The position numbers were made by a program, and so were the translations under genes. Source: Thiohalorhabdus denitrificans (GTDB lineage: Bacteria; Pseudomonadota; Gammaproteobacteria; Thiohalorhabdales; Thiohalorhabdaceae). Taken from it: a DNA stretch of 64,000 bases. Where the stretch lies: positions 62,001-126,000 of the forward strand of contig NZ_LJCP01000009.1 of assembly GCF_001399755.1 (NCBI RefSeq), written 5' to 3'. This document shows positions 8,136 through 18,143 of the stretch, piece after piece. The notes beneath the pieces were generated by a model, which saw only the letters and a program-made list of their open reading frames with translations, was not told where the DNA came from and did no database searches. How positions within the stretch are numbered: position 1 is the stretch's first letter; each line of letters starts with the position of its first letter.

Positions 8136-8939
8136 ATGCCACGGCGCATCGCCCTTCTGCTGGAGTTCGACGGGGCCCGCTTCCACGGCTGGCAGCGTCA
8201 GGCCAATGCCGTCAGCGTCCAGGAGACCCTGGAGTCGGCCCTGTCGCGGGTAGCCGATGGGCCCTTGCGTACCGTCGCCGCCGGGCGGACGGATTCCGGC
8301 GTGCACGCCCTGGGCATGGTCGCCCACTTTGATCCACCGGTGGAGCGGCCGCCCCGGGCCTGGGTGCAGGGGGCCAACGCCCACCTGCCGCCAGGGGCGG
8401 CGGTGGTGGAGGCGGCGCCCGTGGAGGCCGAGTTCGACGCCCGGCGCAAGGCCACTGCCCGTACCTATCTGTACCGGCTGCTCGCCCGGCCGGCCCGCCC
8501 GGGCCTGGAGCACGGCCGGGTAACCTGGGTGCGCGGCCCGCTGGACGTCGAGGCCATGGCCGCGGGGGCGCGCCACCTGGAGGGGAGGCACGATTTCTCC
8601 GCCTTCCGCGCTTCCGGCTGCCAGGCGGCCCACCCGGTGCGCGAGGTACAGCGCATCGCGGTCCGCGCCCTCGGCGAGGAGGTCCAGGTGGCGGTGCGCG
8701 CCGACGCATTCCTGTACAATATGGTGCGCATCATGGTCGGGTCCCTGGTCGAAGTGGGGCTGGGTCGGCGGGAACCGGCGTGGATCGGAGAGGTCCTGGT
8801 AGGGGGCGACCGGGATCTTGCCGGCCCGACGGCCCGCCCGGAAGGCCTGTATTTCGCCGCCGTCCACTATCCCCCCGAGTGGGGGGCGCCGGCGCCGCCG
8901 ACACGGGGGCCGGGCGGCTTCGAACCGAGGAATTTCTGA
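8136..8939 (+). CDS. truA: tRNA pseudouridine(38-40) synthase
   Basis: TruA converts uridines 38-40 of the tRNA anticodon arm to pseudouridine. The 267-residue product has the catalytic aspartate at residue 53 within AAGRTDSGVHALGMVAHFD, the family signature, and the C-terminal FLYNMVRIMVGSLVEVG motif that packs on the RNA. The ATG at 8136 gives the normal N-terminus RIALLLEFDGARFHGWQRQ. It follows the EcfT-like gene by 18 bp and precedes trpF by 9 bp, the common fimV-truA-trpF order of gammaproteobacteria, implying cotranscription. Confidence 0.97.
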   Translation: MPRRIALLLEFDGARFHGWQRQANAVSVQETLESALSRVADGPLRTVAAGRTDSGVHALGMVAHFDPPVERPPRAWVQGANAHLPPGAAVVEAAPVEAEFDARRKATARTYLYRLLARPARPGLEHGRVTWVRGPLDVEAMAAGARHLEGRHDFSAFRASGCQAAHPVREVQRIAVRALGEEVQVAVRADAFLYNMVRIMVGSLVEVGLGRREPAWIGEVLVGGDRDLAGPTARPEGLYFAAVHYPPEWGAPAPPTRGPGGFEPRNF

Positions 8940-8948
8940 GCGAGCGCC

Positions 8949-9575
8949 GTGGCCCGAACGCGCGTCAAGATCTGCGGGATCACCCGCCCGGAGGACGGCC
9001 GGATGGCCGCAGCGGCGGGCGCCGATGCCATCGGGCTGGTGTTCCATCCCGACAGCCCGCGGGCGGTGAGCCCGGAGCGGGCGGCGGAGATCTGCGCGGC
9101 GCTGCCGCCCTTCGTCACCGCCGTGGGCCTGTTCGTGGATCCCGCCCGCGAGCAGGTGGAGCGGACCCTGGCGGCTTGCCCCCTGGACCTCCTGCAGTTT
9201 CACGGCGGCGAGGCGCCGGAGTTCTGCGCCGCCTTCGGCCGACGCTACCTCAAGGCGGTGCGGGTGGGGGCGGAGACGGACCTGGCCGCGGCGGCGGCGC
9301 GCTACGGGGCCGATCGCCTGCTGCTGGACGCCTACGTCCCCGGGCAGGCCGGCGGCACCGGGCGCAGCTTCAACTGGGCGCTGATCCCCGCCGATCTCGC
9401 TTCCAGGGTGGTCCTGGCCGGTGGGCTGGATGCGGAGAACGTGGGCGAGGCGGTTCGGGCCGTGGGGCCTTATGCAGTGGATGCGAGCAGCGGTGTCGAG
9501 GAGGGACCGGGGGTCAAGTCGGCCGCCCGGGTGAAGGCCTTCATACAGGGAGTCCGGGATGCGGACCGAGGATAA
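8949..9575 (+). CDS. trpF: Phosphoribosylanthranilate isomerase
   Basis: TrpF catalyses the Amadori rearrangement of phosphoribosylanthranilate in tryptophan synthesis. The 208-residue TIM-barrel product starts [22 protein letters not shown], with the conserved catalytic cysteine in KICGIT, and ends with the phosphate-binding strand region [13 protein letters not shown]. The start is GTG at 8949; no ATG fits the conserved N-terminus. The gene overlaps trpB by 17 bp, which suggests translational coupling. It is the separate, monofunctional form and not fused to trpC. Confidence 0.97.
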   Translation: MARTRVKICGITRPEDGRMAAAAGADAIGLVFHPDSPRAVSPERAAEICAALPPFVTAVGLFVDPAREQVERTLAACPLDLLQFHGGEAPEFCAAFGRRYLKAVRVGAETDLAAAAARYGADRLLLDAYVPGQAGGTGRSFNWALIPADLASRVVLAGGLDAENVGEAVRAVGPYAVDASSGVEEGPGVKSAARVKAFIQGVRDADRG

Positions 9576-10758
9576 TTTGCCGGACAGCAACGGCCATTTC
9601 GGCATCTACGGGGGGCGTTTCGTCTCCGAAACGCTCATGGCGCCCATCCTCGAGCTGGACCGGGCCTACAGCGAGCTGCGTGAGGATGCCGCGTTCCAGG
9701 CCGAGCTGGCCGACGAGCTGCGCGATTATGTGGGCCGGCCCACCCCCATCTACGAGGCCAAGCGGCTCTCCCGGGAAACCGGCGGTGCGCGGATCTTCCT
9801 GAAGCGCGAGGACCTGACCCACACCGGCGCGCACAAGATCAATAACACCATCGGCCAGGGGCTGCTCGCCCGCCACATGGGCAAACAGCGCATCATCGCC
9901 GAGACCGGGGCGGGGCAGCACGGCGTGGCCACCGCCACCGTGGCCGCCCGCCTCGGTCTGGAGTGCGTGATCTACATGGGCGCCGAGGACATGCGGCGCC
10001 AGGCCATGAACGTCTACCGCATGCGGCTGCTGGGGGCGGAGGTGCGCGCCGTGGAGGCGGGCTCGCGCACCCTCAAGGACGCCATGAACGAGGCTATGCG
10101 CGACTGGGTCACCAACGTCGCCGATACCTTCTACGTCATCGGTACCGTGGCCGGCCCTCATCCCTATCCCCTGCTCGTGCGCGACTTCCAGGCGGTGCTC
10201 GGCCGCGAGGCCCGGGGGCAGATCCAGGACAAGCTGTGCCGCCTGCCCGATGCCCTGGTGGCCTGCGTGGGCGGCGGAAGCAACGCCATGGGCCTGTTCT
10301 ACCCGTTTCTGGACGACGAGCAGGTGGCCATGGTGGGCGTGGAAGCCGGCGGCTACGGCCTGGCCACCGGCCACCACGCCGCGCCCCTGACCGGCGGCAC
10401 CCCCGGGATCCTGCACGGCTCGCGCAGCTACCTCATGCAGGACGACCACGGCCAGATCCTGGCCACCCATTCCATCTCCGCCGGCCTGGACTACCCCGGC
10501 GTGGGGCCCGAGCACAGCCACCTCAAGGACCTGGGGCGGGTCGCCTACGAGACCGTGGACGACGACGAGGCCCTGGCCGCCTTCAAGCAGCTCACCGCCA
10601 CCGAGGGCATCCTGCCCGCCCTGGAGTCCTCCCATGCCGTGGCCGCCGGGATGCGCCTGGCGCGCACCCTGGACCCCGAGCAGGCGGTGCTGGTGAACCT
10701 CTCCGGACGGGGCGACAAGGACATCCACACGGTGGCGGAAACGGAAGAATTGTCGTGA
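9559..10758 (+). CDS. trpB: Tryptophan synthase beta chain
   Basis: TrpB condenses indole with serine using pyridoxal phosphate. The 399-residue product shows the cofactor lysine at residue 93 in HTGAHKINN, the [10 protein letters not shown] loop, and the phosphate-binding glycine-rich [12 protein letters not shown]. It is the standard TrpB1 type. Its start lies inside the end of trpF, and its stop TGA overlaps the trpA GTG start by four bases (GTGA), so trpF-trpB-trpA are coupled through translation. Confidence 0.98.
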   Translation: MRTEDNLPDSNGHFGIYGGRFVSETLMAPILELDRAYSELREDAAFQAELADELRDYVGRPTPIYEAKRLSRETGGARIFLKREDLTHTGAHKINNTIGQGLLARHMGKQRIIAETGAGQHGVATATVAARLGLECVIYMGAEDMRRQAMNVYRMRLLGAEVRAVEAGSRTLKDAMNEAMRDWVTNVADTFYVIGTVAGPHPYPLLVRDFQAVLGREARGQIQDKLCRLPDALVACVGGGSNAMGLFYPFLDDEQVAMVGVEAGGYGLATGHHAAPLTGGTPGILHGSRSYLMQDDHGQILATHSISAGLDYPGVGPEHSHLKDLGRVAYETVDDDEALAAFKQLTATEGILPALESSHAVAAGMRLARTLDPEQAVLVNLSGRGDKDIHTVAETEELS

Positions 10759-11582
10759 ATCGCATCGATACCACCTTCGCCCGGCTGCGCCGGGAAGGCC
10801 GCAAGGGGCTGGTGACGTTCCTCACCGCCGGGGACCCCGTTCCCGAGCAGACCGTGCCCCTGCTGCACACCCTGGTGGCTTCCGGCGTGGACGTGCTCGA
10901 GCTGGGGGTGCCGTTCACCGACCCGCTGGCGGACGGTCCGGTGATCCAGCGCGCCTCCGAGCGGGCGCTGGCCCATGACGTCAGCCTGGAGGACGTCCTG
11001 GAGATGGTCCGCGCCTTCCGGGCCGACGACCCCCATACCCCTGTGGTGCTCATGGGCTACGCCAACCCGGTGGAGCGCATGGGCCCGGCCCCCTTTGCGG
11101 AGCGGGCCGCCGAGGTGGGGGTGGACGGGCTGCTTACCGTGGACATGCCGCCGGAGGAGGCCGCTGAGTGGACGCGGCCCCTGCCCGGGGCCGGCGTTGC
11201 GCCCATCATGCTGGTGGCGCCCACCACCGCCGAGGAGCGGCTGGCGAAGACCGTGGAGCTGGCCGAGGGCTTCATCTACTACGTCTCCATGACCGGCGTA
11301 ACCGGCGGCGGGGGGCTGGACGTGGCCTCCGTGCAGGAGCACGTGGAACCCATCCGCGCCCGCACCGACCTGCCCGTGGCGGTGGGCTTCGGGGTGCGGG
11401 ACGCCGACTCCGCCGCCGCGGTGGCCGAGGCGGCCGACGCGGTGGTGGTGGGAAGCGCCCTGATCCGTACCGTGGAGGCGCACGTGGAGCATGCGGACGC
11501 CGGGGCCCTGCGGGAGGCGCTGGCGGCCCAGGTGGCCGACCTCCGCCGCGGGGTGGACCGCCACCAGACCGCTTCGAACTGA
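10755..11582 (+). CDS. trpA: Tryptophan synthase alpha chain
   Basis: TrpA cleaves indole-3-glycerol phosphate and channels indole to TrpB. The 275-residue product has the signature [18 protein letters not shown] with the catalytic aspartate, the [10 protein letters not shown] loop and the phosphate-binding GFGV segment. The start is GTG at 10755, overlapping the trpB stop; the frame is open further upstream only because it shadows trpB. A 158-bp gap follows before accD, and I see no clear terminator in it. Confidence 0.97.
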   Translation: MNRIDTTFARLRREGRKGLVTFLTAGDPVPEQTVPLLHTLVASGVDVLELGVPFTDPLADGPVIQRASERALAHDVSLEDVLEMVRAFRADDPHTPVVLMGYANPVERMGPAPFAERAAEVGVDGLLTVDMPPEEAAEWTRPLPGAGVAPIMLVAPTTAEERLAKTVELAEGFIYYVSMTGVTGGGGLDVASVQEHVEPIRARTDLPVAVGFGVRDADSAAAVAEAADAVVVGSALIRTVEAHVEHADAGALREALAAQVADLRRGVDRHQTASN

Positions 11583-11740
11583 GCGCCGGAGGCTGGGCCC
11601 GCAACCGAGCTTCGGCGAACCAGGCAGCAGGTGGGGCGGTGCGGAACGCCCTCCACCACAAGTATCGTCGGCCCATTGAGCCGGCGGGTGCGCCAGGCGC
11701 GCCCGGGCCGTGGCCGCCAAAGGGGAAGGACGGTCGTACC

Positions 11741-12604
11741 ATGAGCTGGTTTCAGAAGATCATGCCCCCCAAGATCAAGGAAAAGCAGAGCAAGGGGGGA
11801 ACCACGCCGGAGGGCCTGTGGGACAAGTGCCCGAGCTGCCAGGCCATTCTCTACCGCAAGGACCTGGAGCGCGCCTACCAGGTCTGCCCGAAATGCGACC
11901 ACCACCACCGCCTGAGCGCCCGCCGGCGGCTGGATTTTTTCCTGGATCCGGACGGTCGCGAGGAGATCGGGGTCGGGCTGACCGCCAACGATCCCCTGCG
12001 CTTCCGGGACTCCAAGAAATACCGCGACCGCCTGGCCCAGGCCCAGAAGCAGACCGGGGAGAAGGACGCCCTGGTGGCGATGCGCGGCACCCTGCTGGGG
12101 CAGGGGGTGGTGGGCTCCGCCTTCGATTTCCAGTTCATGGGCGGCTCCATGGGGTCCGTGGTGGGCGAGCGGTTCGTGCGGGCGGTGGACCGGGCCCGCG
12201 AGGACCGGGTGCCCCTGGTGAACTTCTCCGCCAGCGGCGGGGCGCGCATGCAGGAGGGGCTTTTCTCCCTGATGCAGATGAGCAAGACCTCCGCCGCCCT
12301 GGCCAAGCTGGACGACGCGGGGCTGCCCTTTGTCTCCGTGCTCACCGATCCCACCATGGGCGGGGTCTCCGCCAGCCTGGCCATGCTTGGGGACGTGATC
12401 GTGGCCGAGCCCAAGGCCCTGATCGGCTTCGCCGGTCCCCGGGTGATCCAGCAGACCGTGCAGGAGACCCTTCCCGAGGGCTTCCAGGAGGCGGAGTTCC
12501 TCCAGGACCACGGCGCGGTGGACTTCATCGTCGACCGCCGTGAGATGCGGGAGGCCATCGCCGACCTCCTGGCCACCCTCAATCATCTGCCCGCCACCGG
12601 CTGA
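11741..12604 (+). CDS. accD: Acetyl-CoA carboxylase carboxyltransferase subunit beta
   Basis: AccD forms, with AccA, the carboxyltransferase that makes malonyl-CoA for fatty-acid synthesis. The 287-residue product has the N-terminal four-cysteine zinc ribbon (CPSCQ ... CPKCD at about residues 27-52) and the crotonase-fold core with [19 protein letters not shown] and [18 protein letters not shown]. The ATG at 11741 is preceded by GGGGAAGGA. The downstream folC gene starts 19 bp later, the widespread accD-folC-dedD-cvpA-purF arrangement. Confidence 0.97.
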   Translation: MSWFQKIMPPKIKEKQSKGGTTPEGLWDKCPSCQAILYRKDLERAYQVCPKCDHHHRLSARRRLDFFLDPDGREEIGVGLTANDPLRFRDSKKYRDRLAQAQKQTGEKDALVAMRGTLLGQGVVGSAFDFQFMGGSMGSVVGERFVRAVDRAREDRVPLVNFSASGGARMQEGLFSLMQMSKTSAALAKLDDAGLPFVSVLTDPTMGGVSASLAMLGDVIVAEPKALIGFAGPRVIQQTVQETLPEGFQEAEFLQDHGAVDFIVDRREMREAIADLLATLNHLPATG

Positions 12605-12623
12605 GGCGGGAAGCGCGCCGACC

Positions 12624-13934
12624 GTGGCGGAATCCCCGGAGCTCCGGGCCTGGCTGGAGCGGATAGAAGCCGGCCATCCCGCCGACATCGCCCTTGGTCT
12701 CGACCGGGTCGGCGCCGTGGCGGAGCGGCTGGGCCTGCTCCCGGCGCCCGTGCCGGTGGTGCTGGTAGGGGGGACCAACGGCAAGGGGTCGGTGGTGGCC
12801 TTCCTGGAGGCCGCCCTCCGGGAGGCCGGCCACCGCGTGGGCGCGTACACCTCGCCCCATTTTTTCCGCTTCAACGAACGCATCCGGATCGGGGGCCGAC
12901 CCGCCGCCGATGCCACGCTCCTTTCTGCCTTCGAGGCGGTGGAGGCGGCGCGCGGCAATACCCCCCTTACCTATTTCGAGTTCACCACCCTGGTCGCCAT
13001 GAGCGCTTTCCGGGAGGTGGTGGACATCGCCGTGCTGGAGGTTGGGCTGGGAGGGCGCCTGGATGCCGTCAACCTCTGGGACCCCCTCCTCAGCGTGGTG
13101 ACCTCCATCGACCTCGACCATCAGGCCTTCCTTGGTGGTGACCGGGAGACCATCGGCGCCGAGAAGGCGGGAATCTTCCGTCCCGGTGTGCCGGCTGTCT
13201 GCGGGGACCCCCGGCCACCGCGGTCCCTGCTGGAGGCCGCCGGTGAGGATCTCTGGGTCCAGGGCCGGGACTTCACGGCCACCCCCGGAGAGGCGGGCGA
13301 GTGGCAGTGGGTCGGGTCCGGGCGGACCCTGGGCCCGCTTCCCGGTCCGCGTCTGGCCGGGGCGTACCAGCTCCGCAATGCCGCCACCGCCGTGGCCGCC
13401 GGCCTCCGCCTTCCCGAGCCCTTCGGCCTTGATGAGGTCCATTGGCGGGCCGCCCTGCCGCGGGTTGCCCTTCCTGGCAGGGGGCAGCAGGTGCCGGGGC
13501 CCATTCCCGTTTGGCTGGACGTCGCGCACAATCCGGCCGCCGCCCGGGGGCTCGCCGATCTGTTGCAGGGGAACCCGGCCTCCGGACGCACCCTGGCGGT
13601 GTTCGGCGCCATGCAGGACAAGGACGCCCGCGGCGTGGCGGACTCCATGGCCGCTGTCATCGACCGGTGGTACCCTTGCAATATGCCCGCGGAGCGCGGC
13701 ATGGCGGGGGAGGAGCTGGCCCGGACCCCGCCGATCTCAACCATGGAGTGCCGGGGGCCGTTCCCGGATCCCGCCGCCGCCCTGGAGGCGGCCCGTGGGG
13801 ACGCGCGGCCGGGCCGCGACCGGATCGTGGTTTTCGGCAGCTTTTTGATGGTGGCTGCCGCCCTGGAGGCGTTGGAGGAGGCGTTCGCCCGGGAAGGGCG
13901 GGAGCCGCCCCCGGAGGAGGGGTTGCTGCAATGA
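12624..13934 (+). CDS. folC: Bifunctional folylpolyglutamate/dihydrofolate synthase
   Basis: FolC adds glutamate to dihydropteroate and to folates. The 436-residue product has the Mur-ligase-type P-loop GTNGKGSVVAFLEAALREAGH, the TSPHFFRFNERI segment and the LEVGLGGRLDAVN motif. GTG at 12624 is taken as start because it opens the conserved helix ELRAWLERIE, with GGGAAG upstream; the frame is open further back only through accD. Its stop overlaps the next start (ATGA), so folC and the SPOR-domain gene are coupled. Confidence 0.95.
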   Translation: MAESPELRAWLERIEAGHPADIALGLDRVGAVAERLGLLPAPVPVVLVGGTNGKGSVVAFLEAALREAGHRVGAYTSPHFFRFNERIRIGGRPAADATLLSAFEAVEAARGNTPLTYFEFTTLVAMSAFREVVDIAVLEVGLGGRLDAVNLWDPLLSVVTSIDLDHQAFLGGDRETIGAEKAGIFRPGVPAVCGDPRPPRSLLEAAGEDLWVQGRDFTATPGEAGEWQWVGSGRTLGPLPGPRLAGAYQLRNAATAVAAGLRLPEPFGLDEVHWRAALPRVALPGRGQQVPGPIPVWLDVAHNPAAARGLADLLQGNPASGRTLAVFGAMQDKDARGVADSMAAVIDRWYPCNMPAERGMAGEELARTPPISTMECRGPFPDPAAALEAARGDARPGRDRIVVFGSFLMVAAALEALEEAFAREGREPPPEEGLLQ

Positions 13935-14740
13935 GCGCAGGGCGTGCACGAGGCTCGGAAGAGGGCGGGAAAGGATCCCGTTTCTATAAGGTCGTCGGCG
14001 GCATGGTGGTCGCATTGGTGGTGGCGGTGGTCGTCCTGCCCCTCTGGTTCGGCGGCGGGCAGACGAACCAGGGCCGGGTGGTGGAGATCCAGCCGGGGGG
14101 GACCGATTCCGACGGGGGCGAGGCGCCCGGTTCCGGTGAGGATACCGGCCCGTCTGCAGGTGATGCGGTAACCCATCCCCTGGAAGAGGGCGGGGACGCC
14201 GAGGAGGAAGGCCAGGAGAAATGGTGGCGGCGCACGGTGGATGGAGGCGAGGCTGCCTCCGACGACCCCTCAGCTGCCGCCGCGGAGCAAGTCCTGCCGG
14301 ACCAGGGGAAGGCAGGTTCCGGGGGCGACCGGAGCCAAGTGCAGGCCCCCGAGGAGGCGGAGGCCGAATCCGTCGATCCGTCCGAGCCGGAGGAGCCCGA
14401 AGAAACGGCCGATCCGCCGGCGGAGCAGACCGCCGCCAGGGAGAGCGGCGGGGAGGCTGGGGCGCAGGCCCCCGGAATGCCTGATGCCCCGTTCTGGGGT
14501 GTGATGGTGGGCTCCTTCCAGGACCCCGGCAACGCCAAAGGGCTCCGGGACCGCCTCCAGGAGCAGGGCTACGAGGTGTCCGTGGTACCCACGAAGGTGA
14601 AGGGGCGGCAGTGGCACCGCGTGATCGTGGGCAGCGGGGAGAGCCGCGAAGCCGTCCAGGATTTGGTGCCGTCCCTGGAGGAGACGGGCTTCGAGAACCT
14701 CCTCGTCATCGAAATCGAGGAAGGCCCGGCCTCCTCGTAA
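13931..14740 (+). CDS. SPOR-domain membrane protein (DedD-like)
   Basis: SPOR proteins bind denuded septal peptidoglycan and act in cell division. The 269-residue product has a short basic N-terminus, one membrane segment at about 20-42 (VVGGMVVALVVAVVVLPLWF), a long acidic, proline-rich periplasmic linker, and a C-terminal SPOR domain at about 190-265 (VMVGSFQDPGNAKGLRDRL). This layout and the position between folC and cvpA match DedD. The start ATG overlaps the folC stop by four bases. The symbol dedD is likely but was left out because the linker is not diagnostic. Confidence 0.9.
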   Translation: MSAGRARGSEEGGKGSRFYKVVGGMVVALVVAVVVLPLWFGGGQTNQGRVVEIQPGGTDSDGGEAPGSGEDTGPSAGDAVTHPLEEGGDAEEEGQEKWWRRTVDGGEAASDDPSAAAAEQVLPDQGKAGSGGDRSQVQAPEEAEAESVDPSEPEEPEETADPPAEQTAARESGGEAGAQAPGMPDAPFWGVMVGSFQDPGNAKGLRDRLQEQGYEVSVVPTKVKGRQWHRVIVGSGESREAVQDLVPSLEETGFENLLVIEIEEGPASS

Positions 14741-14783
14741 ACCTCCTTCCACCGAAAACCGTCGAGCAAAGGACCGCTTTCCC

Positions 14784-15383
14784 GTGACCCTCCTGGACGT
14801 CCTCTGGCTGGTGATCATCGGGGTCTCCGCGGCCATCAGCCTGTGGCGCGGGTTCGTAAAGGAGGTGTTCTCCCTGGCCGCCTGGGTCCTGGCGGTGGTG
14901 GTGGCGGCCCGGCTCGGCTCGCCTTTGGCCCGGGCCCTCGGAGAAAGCATCGCCGATCCCCAGGTGCGTGCCGTCACCGCGTTCTTGCTGTTATTCTTCC
15001 TCACCCTGCTGGCGGCCTCCCTGGTGGGGGTCTTCGCCTACCGGCTGGTACACTCCGCGGGCCTCAAGCCCACGGACCGAACCCTGGGACTGTTTTTCGG
15101 GCTGCTGCGGGGAGTCGTGGTGGTAGGTGTTGTGGTCCTAGTGGTGCGGGGTACGCCGCTGGGCGAATCGCCCGTGTATGAGCAGGCCTACCTGCGCCCG
15201 GGGCTGGATCCGGTGGCGGATTTCCTGCACCGCCTCCTGCCGGCGGAGTATGGGGCCTACTTCGATGCCGGCATGCTGCCCCTGGAAGAGCTCCAGGAAC
15301 GGGCCCGGGACGTGGGGAAGGACGCCCTGGACCGGGAAGGCCTGGAACGCGTAATCGAAAACAGTCTGGAAAGCGGTGAGTGA
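14784..15383 (+). CDS. cvpA: CvpA family membrane protein
   Basis: CvpA is a small inner-membrane protein named for colicin V production; in other bacteria it is linked to envelope homeostasis. The 199-residue product has four hydrophobic segments, starting LDVLWLVIIGVSAAISLWRG, the conserved RG-F-KE loop (WRGFVKEVFSL), and the DRTLGLFFGLLRG motif typical of the family. The start is GTG at 14784. It overlaps the start of purF by eight bases, the classical cvpA-purF pair. Confidence 0.95.
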   Translation: MTLLDVLWLVIIGVSAAISLWRGFVKEVFSLAAWVLAVVVAARLGSPLARALGESIADPQVRAVTAFLLLFFLTLLAASLVGVFAYRLVHSAGLKPTDRTLGLFFGLLRGVVVVGVVVLVVRGTPLGESPVYEQAYLRPGLDPVADFLHRLLPAEYGAYFDAGMLPLEELQERARDVGKDALDREGLERVIENSLESGE

Positions 15384-16812
15384 CTACATGAACCACGCGG
15401 TGACCATCGACGACGACGCCTTCCACCACGAGTGCGGCGTCTGCGGGGTCTTCGGCCACGAAGAGGCGGCCAACCTCACCTACCTGGGGCTCTACGCCCT
15501 GCAGCACCGGGGCCAGGAGGCCGCCGGCGTCACCTCCTGCGACGGCACGCTGTTCCACACCCACCGCGGCATGGGCCGGGTGGCGGACGTCTTTGGCGCC
15601 GAGGACATGGACCGCCTCAAGGGGCGTCACGCTATCGGCCACGTGCGCTACTCCACCTCCGGGGCCTCCGTGGAGCGCAACGCCCAGCCGCTGGTAATCG
15701 ATTACCAGCACGGCGGCCTGGGCATGGCCCACAACGGCAATCTGGTGAACGCCGCCCAGCTCCGCCAGGACCTGGAGCGCCAGGGCTCCATCTTCCAGAC
15801 CGAGATGGATACCGAGGTGATCATCCACCTGGTGGCCCGGGCCCTGGGGACCAGCGTGGAGGAACGGCTTGCCAACGCCCTGCGCGAGGTGCGCGGTGCC
15901 TACACCCTGGTGGCCCTGACCGAATCCCGGCTGGTAGGGGCCCGTGACCCTCTGGGCTTCCGCCCGCTGGTCCTCGGCGAGATCGACGGCGCCTATGTGC
16001 TCGCTTCCGAGACCTGCGCCCTGGACCTGATCGGCGCCGAGCTGATCCGCGACATCGAGCCCGGGGAGATGGTGGTGATCACCCGGGACGGCGTCCGGTC
16101 CCTCTTCCCCTTCGAGCCGCAGCCGCGCCGTATGTGCGTGTTCGAGTACATGTACTTCGCCCGGCCCGACAGCACCCTCGACGGCATCAACGTCTACAAC
16201 GCCCGCAAGGCCATCGGCCGGGAGCTGGCCCGCGAGCACCCGGTGGAGGCGGACGTGGTGGTGCCGGTGCCCGACTCCGGGGTGGCCGCCGCCATGGGCT
16301 ACGCGGAGGAATCCGGTTTGCCGCTGGAGCTGGGCCTGATCCGCAACCACTACGTGGGCCGCACCTTCATCGAGCCCAAGCAGGCCATCCGCCACTTCGG
16401 CGTGAAGGTGAAGCTCAACGCCGTGCGCGATGTCCTGAAGGGCAAGCGGGTAATCCTGGTGGACGACTCCATCGTCCGGGGCACCACCAGCGCCAAGATC
16501 GTGGGCATGGTGAAGGCCGCCGGGGCCGAGGAAGTACATATGCGCATCAGCGCGCCGCCCACCATCGGCCCCTGCCACTACGGCATCGACACCCCCGACC
16601 GCGACCAGCTCATCGCCGCCACCCATACCCAGGAGCAGATCCGTTCCAGCCTGGGCTGCGAGACGCTGGCCTATCTGAGCCTGGACGGGCTCTACCGCGG
16701 GATGGGCGGCCGCGCCCCGGGCTACTGCGACGCCTGCTTCTCCGACGACTATCCGGTGGCCCCCGAGGGGAAGGTCCAGCAGATGAGCCTGCTGCGAGAG
16801 GAGGCGGGATGA
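15376..16812 (+). CDS. purF: Amidophosphoribosyltransferase, propeptide and Fe-S type
   Basis: PurF makes phosphoribosylamine from PRPP and glutamine, the first committed purine step. The 478-residue product is unlike E. coli PurF in its ends. The catalytic cysteine appears to be residue 20 after a short propeptide (HHE before CGVCGVFG). Cysteines 254, 400, 451 and 454 fall in RMCVFEY, GPCHYG and YCDACF, the places that bind a 4Fe-4S cluster in the Bacillus subtilis enzyme, with the first pair spaced 146 residues as there. The PRPP loop VILVDDSIVRGTT is intact. GTG at 15376 is used; ATG at 15388 is an alternative. The metZ start overlaps its stop. Confidence 0.96.
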   Translation: MSDYMNHAVTIDDDAFHHECGVCGVFGHEEAANLTYLGLYALQHRGQEAAGVTSCDGTLFHTHRGMGRVADVFGAEDMDRLKGRHAIGHVRYSTSGASVERNAQPLVIDYQHGGLGMAHNGNLVNAAQLRQDLERQGSIFQTEMDTEVIIHLVARALGTSVEERLANALREVRGAYTLVALTESRLVGARDPLGFRPLVLGEIDGAYVLASETCALDLIGAELIRDIEPGEMVVITRDGVRSLFPFEPQPRRMCVFEYMYFARPDSTLDGINVYNARKAIGRELAREHPVEADVVVPVPDSGVAAAMGYAEESGLPLELGLIRNHYVGRTFIEPKQAIRHFGVKVKLNAVRDVLKGKRVILVDDSIVRGTTSAKIVGMVKAAGAEEVHMRISAPPTIGPCHYGIDTPDRDQLIAATHTQEQIRSSLGCETLAYLSLDGLYRGMGGRAPGYCDACFSDDYPVAPEGKVQQMSLLREEAG

Positions 16813-17999
16813 GCGAGGAGGACGCCCATTTCGAAACCCGCGGTATCCGAACGGGCATCCACCGCACCGGGGAGAAGGAGCACAGCGAGGCCCTGTTCCC
16901 CACCTCAAGCTTCGTCTTCGACAGCGCCGAAGAGGCAGCCGCCCGCTTCGCCGGGGAGAGCCCGGGCAACATCTACTCTCGCTTCACCAACCCCACGGTG
17001 CGCGCCTTCGAGGAGCGCCTGGCCAGCCTCGAGGGCGGTGAGCGAGGCGTCGCCTTCGCCTCCGGTATGGGCGCCATTACCGCCACCCTTATGGGCCTGC
17101 TCAACGCCGGCGACCACGTGGTGGCCTCCAACAGTTTGTTCGGCTCCACCACCGGCCTTCTCAACAACATCTTCTCTCGTTTCGGGGTGACCACCACCTT
17201 CGTCGACCCCGCGGACGGGGAGGCCTGGTCGGCGGCGGTTACCGAGCAGACCCGGCTGTTCTTCCTGGAGACCCCCTCCAACCCGGGCATGGCGGTGGCC
17301 GACATCGCCGACCTGGCCGGGCGCGCCCACGAGGCCGGTGCCTGGCTGGTGGTGGACAACTGCTTCTGCACTCCCGCTCTGCAGCGCCCCCTGGCGCTGG
17401 GCGCCGATCTGGTGATCCACTCCGCCACCAAGTACCTGGACGGCCAGGGCCGGTGCGTGGGAGGCGCCGTGGTGGGTCCCGAGGCGCTGGCCGGGGACAA
17501 GGTCTTCCCCATCCTGCGCACCGCCGGCATCACCATGAGCCCCTTCAACGCCTGGGTCTTCCTCAAGGGTCTGGAGACCCTGTCCCTGCGCATGGAACGC
17601 CACTGCGACAACGCCGAGCAGGTGGCCGGCTACCTGGCCGAACGCCTGGGCGCCGAGCGGGTCCGCTACCCGGGCCTGCCCAACCATCCCGGCCACGAGC
17701 TGGCCAGGCGTCAGCAGGACCGCTTCGGCGGCCTGCTGGCCTTCGATCTGCCGGGCGGTCGTGAGGACGCCTTCCGCTTCATCAACGCCCTGAAGATTCC
17801 CTCCATTACCGCCAACCTCGGCGACACCAAGACCACCGTCACCCATCCCGCCAGCACCACCCACGCCCGGGTTTCCGAGGCCGAGCGCCAGGCCGGAGGC
17901 GTTACCGAAGGCCTGGTACGGATCTCCGTGGGCCTGGAGAACGCCGAGGACCTGAAGGCCGACCTGGAGCAGGCGCTGGCGGCTGCCCGGCTGCTCTGA
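16809..17999 (+). CDS. metZ: O-succinylhomoserine sulfhydrylase
   Basis: MetZ uses pyridoxal phosphate to form homocysteine directly from O-succinylhomoserine and sulfide. The 396-residue product has the cofactor lysine at residue 208 in HSATKYLDGQG, the FLETPSNPG loop and the IYSRFTNPTV segment of the Cys/Met PLP family. MetZ rather than MetB or MetC is chosen from the N-terminal pattern (TRGIRTG) and the purF-metZ neighbourhood seen in pseudomonads and relatives; the exact acyl substrate is inferred. The ATG overlaps the purF stop by four bases. The following 144 bp are GC-rich with no clear gene. Confidence 0.92.
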   Translation: MSEEDAHFETRGIRTGIHRTGEKEHSEALFPTSSFVFDSAEEAAARFAGESPGNIYSRFTNPTVRAFEERLASLEGGERGVAFASGMGAITATLMGLLNAGDHVVASNSLFGSTTGLLNNIFSRFGVTTTFVDPADGEAWSAAVTEQTRLFFLETPSNPGMAVADIADLAGRAHEAGAWLVVDNCFCTPALQRPLALGADLVIHSATKYLDGQGRCVGGAVVGPEALAGDKVFPILRTAGITMSPFNAWVFLKGLETLSLRMERHCDNAEQVAGYLAERLGAERVRYPGLPNHPGHELARRQQDRFGGLLAFDLPGGREDAFRFINALKIPSITANLGDTKTTVTHPASTTHARVSEAERQAGGVTEGLVRISVGLENAEDLKADLEQALAAARLL

Positions 18000-18143
18000 A
18001 CCCTTCAATGGCCGTACGGTACCGGCCCCGCTAATCTCCCATACGGGGCCTAGAGGAAGAGTGCCGGGGGTGCCCCCGGTACCGACCGGGACCCCGCCCG
18101 CATCGGGAGAGGGGGCCGTCCCGTTGAGGCTTGGGGAGGCACT

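Noticed and set aside
9963-10754. Upstream extension of the trpA frame
   Set aside because: It is arginine- and glycine-rich shadow sequence within trpB; trpA begins at the GTG overlapping the trpB stop.
18000-18143. GC-rich palindromic stretch after metZ as a terminator
   Set aside because: Short GC dyads are present (for example CCGGGGG-TG-CCCCCGG), but the loop is too tight and no T run follows.
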